From: an uncultured Alistipes sp.
GTDB taxonomy: Bacteria > Bacteroidota > Bacteroidia > Bacteroidales > Rikenellaceae
Reading direction: 5' to 3'
Assembly (NCBI GenBank): GCA_937899895.1
Contig: CALBQR010000062.1
Coordinates: 62,001 to 126,000 of the forward strand
Length of the DNA stretch: 64,000 nt
This document shows positions 58,082 through 64,000 of the stretch, piece by piece. The notes under the pieces were generated by a model. It was not told the DNA's origin. It saw nothing but the letters and a program-made list of their open reading frames with translations, and did no database searches. The position numbers and the translations under genes are program-made. How positions within the stretch are numbered: position 1 is the stretch's first letter; every line of letters begins with the position of its first letter.

Positions 58082-58112
58082 GTTGTTATTCGGCAAACAA
58101 TTGTTATATTTG
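58082..58112 (+). promoter_or_regulatory. Promoter for sdhCAB
   Basis: GTTG (58082-58085), 19 nt, TATATTTG (58105-58112). Leader to the ATG is about 118 nt and contains CTCGG-CTAA-CCGAG at 58149-58162, a small hairpin. Confidence 0.65.
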
Positions 58113-58230
58113 TACTTTGAAAATATAACTGTATGCACGAGGTATGCCCTCGGCTAACCGAGAGTCAAACCACAGAATCGAATAAATCGAACCAAAAATT
58201 AATTCACAAATATAAAAGTTTTTTTAATCT

Positions 58231-58929
58231 ATGAGTAATTTTCTCTGCAATTCGTCAATCGGCAAGAAGCTTGTGATGAGTATTTCGGGTTGTTTCCTCG
58301 TACTCTTCCTGCTCTTCCACATGTCAATGAACATCGCGGCACTCTTCTCGGCCGAGGCTTACAACGCAATCTGCGCATTCCTCGGTGCTAACTGGTATGC
58401 CGTAGCAGGCACAGCGGTATTGGCAGCTGGAGTATTCGTACACTTCGGCTACGCTCTGATGCTGACTATCCAGAACCGTAAGGCTCGCGGCCAGCAGCGT
58501 TACGCTGTAACCGTAACCGAAAAGGGTGTTTCGTGGGCTTCGAAGAATATGCTCGTTCTGGGCGTAATCGTAATCGGCGGTCTGTTGGTACATATGTGCC
58601 ATTTCTGGTCGAAGATGATGCTCGTTGAGTTGATGGGTGAGCACTCGGTATTGGTTGATGGTGTTCCCGTTGAGCCTACCAATGGTGCTTATCTGATCGC
58701 ATTCACCTTCTCGAAGTGGTACAACGTACTGATCTACATCGTATGGTTGGCTGCTTTGTGGTTCCACCTCTCGCACGGCGTATGGTCGATGATCCAGACC
58801 GTAGGTTGGGCTAACGACAAGTGGTACCCCCGCTTGAAGTGCCTCTCGACCCTCGCTGCAACTCTGATTTGTGGCGGTTTCGCATTGGTTGTAGTTGTGT
58901 TCTTCGTTAAGAGCCTCGGCTGCTGCTAA
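58231..58929 (+). CDS. sdhC: Succinate dehydrogenase/fumarate reductase cytochrome b subunit (type B)
   Basis: Di-haem membrane anchor, 232 aa, five transmembrane helices. Haem His residues are in LFHMSMNIAAL, the HFGYALML helix, LVHMCHFW and WFHLSHGVW. In Bacteroidales this complex works mainly as menaquinol:fumarate reductase in anaerobic metabolism. First gene of sdhCAB. Confidence 0.93.
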   Translation: MSNFLCNSSIGKKLVMSISGCFLVLFLLFHMSMNIAALFSAEAYNAICAFLGANWYAVAGTAVLAAGVFVHFGYALMLTIQNRKARGQQRYAVTVTEKGVSWASKNMLVLGVIVIGGLLVHMCHFWSKMMLVELMGEHSVLVDGVPVEPTNGAYLIAFTFSKWYNVLIYIVWLAALWFHLSHGVWSMIQTVGWANDKWYPRLKCLSTLAATLICGGFALVVVVFFVKSLGCC

Positions 58930-58972
58930 TCCTCAAATCACAAAGTAGAACAATAAAAAAAGAAAAACAGAT

Positions 58973-60919
58973 ATGGCTTTCAAATTAGATTCGAAGATTC
59001 CCGCTGGCCCGTTGGCCGAAAAGTGGAGCAATCATAAGGCTGCTATCAAAGTGGTAAGCCCCGCAAACAAACGTAAGCTCGACATTATCGTAATCGGTAC
59101 CGGTCTGGGTGGCGCATCTGCTGCTGCTTCGCTCGGTGAGATGGGTTACAACGTGAAAGTATTCTGCATCCAGGATTCGCCCCGCCGCGCTCACTCGATC
59201 GCTGCACAGGGTGGTATCAACGCTGCAAAGAACTACCAGAACGATAACGACTCGGTTTATCGTCTGTTCTACGACACCATCAAGGGTGGCGACTACCGCG
59301 CACGTGAGGCTAACGTTTATCGTCTGGCCGAGGTGTCGAACGCAATTATCGACCAGTGCGTAGCACAGGGCGTTCCCTTCGCTCGTGAGTACGGCGGTCT
59401 GTTGGCTAACCGTTCGTTCGGTGGCGCACAGGTATCGCGTACCTTCTATGCTCGCGGTCAGACCGGTCAGCAGCTGTTGCTCGGTGCTTACGCTGCGCTG
59501 AACAAGGAGATCGCTAACGGCTCGGTTAAGTGCTACACCCGCCACGAGATGCTCGACGTAGTTGTTGAGAATGGCGAGGCTTGCGGTATCATCGCTCGTA
59601 ACCTGGTAACCGGTAAGTTGGAGCGTTTTGGTGCTCACGCAGTTGTAATCGCAAGTGGTGGTTACGGTAACGTATTCTTCCTCTCGACCAACGCTATGGC
59701 ATCGAACGGTTCGGCTGCATTCCAGTGCTATCGCAAGGGTGCAGGTTTTGCTAACCCCTGCTTCACACAGATTCACCCCACCTGTATTCCTATCCACGGT
59801 ACCCAGCAGTCGAAGCTGACGCTGATGTCGGAGTCGTTGCGTAACGACGGTCGTATCTGGGTTCCCAAGAAGATGGAGGACGTTGAGAAGTTGCGCAAGG
59901 GTACTATCCAGCCTTCGGATATCGCCGAGGAGGATCGCGACTACTACTTGGAGCGTCGCTACCCCGCATTCGGTAACCTCGTACCGCGCGACGTTGCATC
60001 GCGTGCTGCAAAGGAGCGTTGCGATGCAGGCTACGGTGTAAATGAGACCGGTTTGGCTGTATTCCTCGATTTCAAGACCGCTATCGAGCGTCTGGGTAAG
60101 GATGTTATCAAGGCTCGCTATGGTAACTTGTTCGATATGTATAAGGAGATCACCGACGTAAGTCCTTACGAGCAGCCGATGCAGATCTTCCCCGCTGTTC
60201 ACTACACGATGGGTGGTATCTGGGTTGACTACAACCTGATGACTACTATCCCCGGTCTGTACGCAATTGGCGAGGCTAACTTCTCGGATCACGGTGCTAA
60301 CCGTCTGGGTGCTTCGGCTCTGATGCAGGGTCTGGCTGACGGTTACTTCGTACTGCCCTACACCATTGGCGACTACCTGTCGGCAAAGATTCAGGCTCCG
60401 AAGGTAGATACCACTACCAAGGCGTTCGACGAGGCAGAGAAGGCTATTCAGGAGAAGATCGAGAAGCTGTTCGCTATCAAGGGTAATCAGTCGGTTGACG
60501 ATATCCACAAGCGTCTGGGTCTGATTATGTGGGATAACGTAGGTATGGCACGTACCAAGGAGTCGTTGGAGAAGGCAATCGTTGAGATTCAGGCACTTCG
60601 CAAGGAGTTCTGGTCGGATCTGAAACTTGTCGGCACTGCTGATTCGTTCAACGTTGAGTTGGAGAAGGCACTGCGTTTGGCTGACTTCTTGGAGCTCGGC
60701 GAACTGATGGCACGCGACGCATTGCAGCGTGAGGAGTCGTGCGGTGGCCACTTCCGTTCGGAGCACCAGACCGAGGAGGGCGAGGCACTGCGCCACGACG
60801 ATCAGTTTGCATACGCAGCAGTTTGGGAGTACAAGGGTATGGACGAGGCTCCCGAAATGACCAAGGAGGCACTGGATTACGAGTTCACTCACCGTGCACA
60901 GCGTAACTATAAGAACTAA
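58973..60919 (+). CDS. sdhA: Succinate dehydrogenase/fumarate reductase flavoprotein subunit
   Basis: FAD-containing catalytic subunit, 648 aa. Dinucleotide motif VIGTGLGGASAAASLGEMG, the His that covalently binds FAD in RRAHSIAAQGGINAAKN, HPTCIPIHGTQQSKLTLMSE with the active-site Arg further on, and HYTMGGIWVDYNLMTTIPGL. Follows sdhC by 43 bp. Codons are strongly biased, indicating high expression. Confidence 0.96.
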   Translation: MAFKLDSKIPAGPLAEKWSNHKAAIKVVSPANKRKLDIIVIGTGLGGASAAASLGEMGYNVKVFCIQDSPRRAHSIAAQGGINAAKNYQNDNDSVYRLFYDTIKGGDYRAREANVYRLAEVSNAIIDQCVAQGVPFAREYGGLLANRSFGGAQVSRTFYARGQTGQQLLLGAYAALNKEIANGSVKCYTRHEMLDVVVENGEACGIIARNLVTGKLERFGAHAVVIASGGYGNVFFLSTNAMASNGSAAFQCYRKGAGFANPCFTQIHPTCIPIHGTQQSKLTLMSESLRNDGRIWVPKKMEDVEKLRKGTIQPSDIAEEDRDYYLERRYPAFGNLVPRDVASRAAKERCDAGYGVNETGLAVFLDFKTAIERLGKDVIKARYGNLFDMYKEITDVSPYEQPMQIFPAVHYTMGGIWVDYNLMTTIPGLYAIGEANFSDHGANRLGASALMQGLADGYFVLPYTIGDYLSAKIQAPKVDTTTKAFDEAEKAIQEKIEKLFAIKGNQSVDDIHKRLGLIMWDNVGMARTKESLEKAIVEIQALRKEFWSDLKLVGTADSFNVELEKALRLADFLELGELMARDALQREESCGGHFRSEHQTEEGEALRHDDQFAYAAVWEYKGMDEAPEMTKEALDYEFTHRAQRNYKN

Positions 60920-60957
60920 TTCTCACTGACGTACAATACTTTAATACAAGCAAGACT

Positions 60958-61701
60958 ATGAATTTCAAGTTAAAGATATGGCGTCAGAAAGACGCTAAAA
61001 GCAAGGGCGAATTCAAGACTTACGAAGTTACGAATATCGCATCGGATACCTCGTTCCTCGAAATGATGGATATCCTCAACAACGACCTGGTACACAAAGG
61101 CGAGGAGCCCGTGGCATTTGACCACGACTGCCGCGAGGGTATCTGCGGTATGTGCTCGATGCACATCAATGGCCACGCTCACGGCCCCGAAACCGCAGTA
61201 ACCACCTGCCAGCTCTATATGCGTAAGTTCAAGGATGGCGAGACCATCACTATTGAGCCGTGGCGTTCGGCAGCATTCCCCGTAATCAAGGACCTCGTTG
61301 TTGATCGTAGCGCATACGACAAGATTTTGCAGGCCGGCGGTTTCATCTCGGTTCGCACGGGTAGCGTAGTTGATGCTAACTGTATTCCTATCTCGAACGC
61401 TGACGCAGAGGAGTCGATGGACGCAGCAGCTTGCGTAGGTTGCGGTGCTTGTGCAGCAACTTGTAAGAACGGTTCGGCTATGCTGTTCGTTGCAGCACGC
61501 GTATCGTCGTTGGCAAAGCTGCCCCAGGGTCGCGTAGAGGGCGCACGTCGCGCAAAGGCTATGGTTGCAAAGATGGACGAGCTGGGCTTCGGTAACTGTA
61601 CCAACACTGGTGCTTGCCAGGCAGAGTGCCCCAAGTCGATCTCAATCACCCATATCGCTCGCCTGAACCGCGAGTTCCTCGCAGCAAAGTTGCAGGACTA
61701 A
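60958..61701 (+). CDS. sdhB: Succinate dehydrogenase/fumarate reductase iron-sulfur subunit
   Basis: Electron-transfer subunit, 247 aa. The [2Fe-2S] site is DCREGICGMCSMHING with a downstream Cys, and the [4Fe-4S]/[3Fe-4S] sites are CVGCGACAATCKNG and CTNTGACQAECPKS. Third and last gene of sdhCAB, 38 bp after sdhA, with a terminator behind it. Confidence 0.96.
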   Translation: MNFKLKIWRQKDAKSKGEFKTYEVTNIASDTSFLEMMDILNNDLVHKGEEPVAFDHDCREGICGMCSMHINGHAHGPETAVTTCQLYMRKFKDGETITIEPWRSAAFPVIKDLVVDRSAYDKILQAGGFISVRTGSVVDANCIPISNADAEESMDAAACVGCGACAATCKNGSAMLFVAARVSSLAKLPQGRVEGARRAKAMVAKMDELGFGNCTNTGACQAECPKSISITHIARLNREFLAAKLQD

Positions 61702-61737
61702 TTAGCGATAAGACTCGAAAATCGAGCGCAAATGACA

Positions 61738-61777
61738 AACTCCCGATCACCCGCAGGTGGTCGGGAGTTGTTATTTT
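61738..61777 (+). terminator. Terminator after sdhCAB
   Basis: AACTCCCGA-TCACC / GGTGG-TCGGGAGTT stem followed by GTTATTTTG. Confidence 0.8.
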
Positions 61778-61862
61778 GAGGTGCGAGATGGAGGTACGGA
61801 GGGCCGAATTTGGCGGCAAAAACTAAAAAAAATGCATAAAAACACAAAAAGTGTCTAAAAAA

Positions 61863-61894
61863 TTTGGCAGATACAAAAATTGGCCGTACATTTG
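61863..61894 (+). promoter_or_regulatory. Promoter for tRNA-Glu
   Basis: TTTG (61863-61866), 20 nt, TACATTTG (61887-61894), 18 bp before the tRNA. Confidence 0.65.
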
Positions 61895-61912
61895 CACCAC
61901 AAAAATAGAGCT

Positions 61913-61984
61913 GGTGGATTCATCTAAGGGCTAGGATACGTGCCTCTCACGCACGACATAGGGGTTCGAATCCCCTATCCACTA
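61913..61984 (+). tRNA. tRNA-Glu (CTC)
   Basis: Anticodon stem CGTGC/GCACG with loop CTCTCAC, anticodon CTC, reading GAG. D-arm CATCTAAGGGCTAGGATAC and T-arm GGGGTTCGAATCCCC are as in Glu tRNAs. Acceptor starts with a G-T wobble. CCA is not encoded (the sequence continues ACAAAA), unlike tRNA-His at 34757. Confidence 0.9.
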
Positions 61985-61986
61985 CA

Positions 61987-62016
61987 AAAGGCGCTGATTA
62001 TCAGCGCCTTTATTAT
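61987..62016 (+). terminator. Terminator after tRNA-Glu
   Basis: AAAGGCGCTGA / TCAGCGCCTTT stem, then ATTATTTTG. Confidence 0.85.
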
Positions 62017-62260
62017 TTTGTAGCCATTTTCACAGCCTTTTTCGGGCATTTCAACCGCCACTCACGCGACAAATTCCGCATAAATTACGGGGGAAATCCG
62101 CACTCACACAACCTCCCGTGCACCGTCCACGAACCCAAACCCCACAAGCGAGATTATCGCCTGCGGCATCTTGTTTGAAGACAGTTCAAAATCCTGCTCC
62201 GGAGGGTGTTTTATTCACACTTTTAGGGGTGGAACGTATTGATTATCACGGAGGGATTTG
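62017..62260. other. Intergenic region between tRNA-Glu and malQ
   Basis: No gene, RNA or repeat recognised. It contains C-rich stretches and ends at the malQ promoter. Confidence 0.4.
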
Positions 62261-62268
62261 CTATCTTT
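62261..62268 (+). promoter_or_regulatory. -7 element for malQ
   Basis: TATCTTTG, 48 bp before the ATG at 62317. Confidence 0.5.
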
Positions 62269-62316
62269 GCATAGGAATTGTTGAACGATTTATAAAACTA
62301 TAAAAACATATATTTT

Positions 62317-64000
62317 ATGGATATCAAATTCAGAATAGATTACCTTGCTCCGCTGGGAGAGGAACTGTTCCTGATCGTCGAAAACGCCCCCAAAGCAAAA
62401 GCCGTTGCGATGAAGAACATCAATGGCGCGTGGGAGTGTACAATCAAATGCGATTCAAAGTGTATCGAATACCGTTTCGAGGTGCGCCGCGAAGGTCAAA
62501 CCGTGCGCCACGAATGGGGCCCCGCCCACTCGCTCGAACTCAATGAGAAATGTTCGAATATGGTCGTTCTCGACCGTTGGCACGATATGCCGTCGGACCG
62601 CTCGTTCCGTTCGTCGATGTTCACCGAGGGCGTCTTCGGCCGTAAGCGCGCAAAGCGTGCAGCAGCTCCCTCGACGGGCGACGTTGAGATTCGTGCCGAG
62701 ATTCCCGTTGTACGCTCGACGCAGAAAGTCGTGCTGGTGGGTGCCGGCAAGGCTCTGGGCGATTGGGACGTTGCTAAGGGTGTCGTGATGAGCGATGCTG
62801 AGGCTCCCACGTGGAGTGCGCGCGTGAAGCTCTCGAAGATTGACCAGCTAATCGAGTTCAAGTTTGTCATCATTGACGCGACGTCGGGCGCAGTTGTCGC
62901 TTGGGAGCGAGGCGAGAACAACCGTATCAAGATCGAAAAGGTGGCGAAGGGTTGCGTTGTTGTCGGCTCGTTGCGTCCGCAGTTCGACCAGCCGCAGTGG
63001 CGCGGTGCGGGTGTTGCGATTCCCGTCTTCTCGTTGCGCTCGGAGCAGAGCTTCGGCGTGGGCGAGTTCAACGACCTGAAATTGATGGTCGATTGGGCAG
63101 CAGCAACGGGTCAGTCGATCATTCAGATTCTGCCCGTTCACGATACAACGATGACGGGCACGTGGCAGGATTCGTACCCTTACAATGCCAACTCGACCTT
63201 TGCTCTGCACCCGCAGTTCCTGCATCTGCCCGATGTAGGCAAGTTGCGTTCGAAGAAGGAGATGGCTCGCTATGAGGCTCTGGGCAAGGAACTGAACGCA
63301 CTCGAACAGATTGATTATGAGCGTGTAAATAACGCCAAGAACGAATATCTGCACGCAATCTACAAGCAGGACGGCGCGAAGACCTTCGCTTCGGAGGAGT
63401 TCAAGGCCTTTATGGCGTCGAACGAGGTTTGGTTGCGTCCGTACGCGGTTTTCTGCGCACTGCGCGACGAGCACTCGACTCCCGACTTCAACCGTTGGGG
63501 CAAGATGGCGAAGTACACCGCAGCCAAAGCAGCCAAGTACGAGGCCGAGCACGCCGAGGAGGTTGGTTACAACTACTTCGTGCAGTATCACCTCTCGCGT
63601 CAGTTGCGTGGGGTGCGCGACTATGCTCACTCGCGCGGTATCGTCTTGAAGGGCGATATTCCGATCGGCATCAGCCGCACGAGCGTCGATGCGTGGGTCT
63701 ATCCCTCGCTCTTCAATATGGATTCGTCGGCGGGTGCTCCGCCCGATGATTTCTCGGTGCTGGGTCAGAATTGGGGCTTCCCGACCTACAACTGGACGAA
63801 GATGGCCGAAGATGGTTTTGCGTGGTGGAAGGCTCGTTTCGTGAAGATGGCCGAGTACTTCGACGCATATCGTATCGACCACATTCTGGGTTTCTTCCGC
63901 ATTTGGGAAATTCCGCTCGATGCGGTGAATGCTCTGTTGGGCCACTTCAACCCCGCACGACCCTTCTCGCAGGAGGAGATCGCTGCGTATGGGTTCCACT
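62317..64000 (+). CDS. malQ: 4-alpha-glucanotransferase (amylomaltase, GH77) with N-terminal CBM20 domains, partial
   Basis: Transfers alpha-1,4-glucan segments during maltose and starch metabolism. ATG 62317 opens a frame to the window end (561 codons), so the C-terminus is missing. Two starch-binding CBM20-like domains lie at about 1-95 and 125-225 (VLVGAGKALGDWDVAKGVVM and EFKFVIIDATSGAVVAWERG). They precede the GH77 barrel (about 240 on), with SLRSEQSFGVGEFNDLKLMV, then GDIPIGISRTSVDAW and DAYRIDHILGFFRIW holding the nucleophile Asp. The two-CBM20 architecture is typical of Bacteroidales and plant DPE2-type enzymes. No signal peptide, so cytoplasmic. Confidence 0.93.
   Translation, partial: MDIKFRIDYLAPLGEELFLIVENAPKAKAVAMKNINGAWECTIKCDSKCIEYRFEVRREGQTVRHEWGPAHSLELNEKCSNMVVLDRWHDMPSDRSFRSSMFTEGVFGRKRAKRAAAPSTGDVEIRAEIPVVRSTQKVVLVGAGKALGDWDVAKGVVMSDAEAPTWSARVKLSKIDQLIEFKFVIIDATSGAVVAWERGENNRIKIEKVAKGCVVVGSLRPQFDQPQWRGAGVAIPVFSLRSEQSFGVGEFNDLKLMVDWAAATGQSIIQILPVHDTTMTGTWQDSYPYNANSTFALHPQFLHLPDVGKLRSKKEMARYEALGKELNALEQIDYERVNNAKNEYLHAIYKQDGAKTFASEEFKAFMASNEVWLRPYAVFCALRDEHSTPDFNRWGKMAKYTAAKAAKYEAEHAEEVGYNYFVQYHLSRQLRGVRDYAHSRGIVLKGDIPIGISRTSVDAWVYPSLFNMDSSAGAPPDDFSVLGQNWGFPTYNWTKMAEDGFAWWKARFVKMAEYFDAYRIDHILGFFRIWEIPLDAVNALLGHFNPARPFSQEEIAAYGFH

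Noticed and set aside
58985..60892. 635-codon open frame on the minus strand opposite sdhA
   Set aside because: Antisense to the SdhA gene, no signature motifs, no promoter or starting context of its own.
1..64000. CRISPR array, integrase, transposase, insertion sequence or rRNA operon
   Set aside because: No regularly spaced repeats, transposase/integrase motifs or rRNA sequence were seen anywhere in the window.

Overview
The window is chromosomal DNA of a Gram-negative member of the Bacteroidota, most likely order Bacteroidales. A Rikenellaceae/Alistipes-type genome is an inference from codon use (heavy TCG, CGC and GAG) and gene families. Direct support: promoters of the Bacteroidota form TTTG-N19/20-TAnnTTTG precede many genes, ribosome-binding sites are AT-rich rather than purine-rich, and the families are typical (DUF5686, carboxypeptidase-regulatory-domain TonB receptors, BamD next to RpoZ, three-gene succinate dehydrogenase, single-chain glycyl-tRNA synthetase, DUF3127). 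WaaA and BamD show a diderm envelope with LPS.

Layout. 1-4.7 kb: 5' end of purT, an iron alcohol dehydrogenase, a small ORF, a DUF5686 outer-membrane protein and a DJ-1 protein. 4.8-7 kb: purM, a META-domain lipoprotein, ridA. 7-10 kb: a TonB receptor preceded by a small HxH-rich protein, a probable metal-uptake pair. 10-15.7 kb: ruvB, an ECF sigma factor with a 43-codon ORF behind it, then cvpA-rsgA-trmH-class III aminotransferase. 15.8-23 kb: a GH2-family protein lacking both catalytic carboxylates, ispG-wbqC, recG, DUF3108. 23-28.7 kb: a coiled-coil membrane protein, amidase-PHP phosphodiesterase, rpoZ, bamD. 28.9-34.6 kb: an alpha-oxoamine synthase (serine palmitoyltransferase-like), a TIR/DUF1566-like fusion, a GDPD, a DMT permease and an Ntn hydrolase. 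34.7-36.2 kb: tRNA-His followed by a SUFU-domain membrane protein bounded by a 13-bp direct repeat. 36.3-48 kb: ferritin, ppi-DUF3127-lipoprotein-galM, a second TonB receptor, glyS-ruvX-def, pepE-yraN-waaA, purN. 48-54 kb: acpP-fabF-rnc-radC and a glycerate kinase/permease pair. 54-62 kb: a mobile-element gene remnant, mdh, pepD, ispF, a frameshifted 5-formyl-THF cyclo-ligase, sdhCAB, tRNA-Glu. The window ends inside malQ.

Most of the window is housekeeping sequence: purine synthesis (purT, purM, purN), the MEP pathway (ispG, ispF), fatty acid synthesis (acpP, fabF), anaerobic C4 metabolism (mdh, sdhCAB) and envelope building. The accessory genes are isolated single genes, not a large island: the TIR fusion, the SUFU gene, the phage-type remnant, the dead GH2 and the HxH/TonB pair. 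No CRISPR array, integrase, transposase or complete multi-gene defence operon was seen. The best candidates for undescribed biology are the TIR/DUF1566-like protein, the tRNA-His SUFU cassette, the GH2 pseudoenzyme and the HxH/CxxC TonB module.
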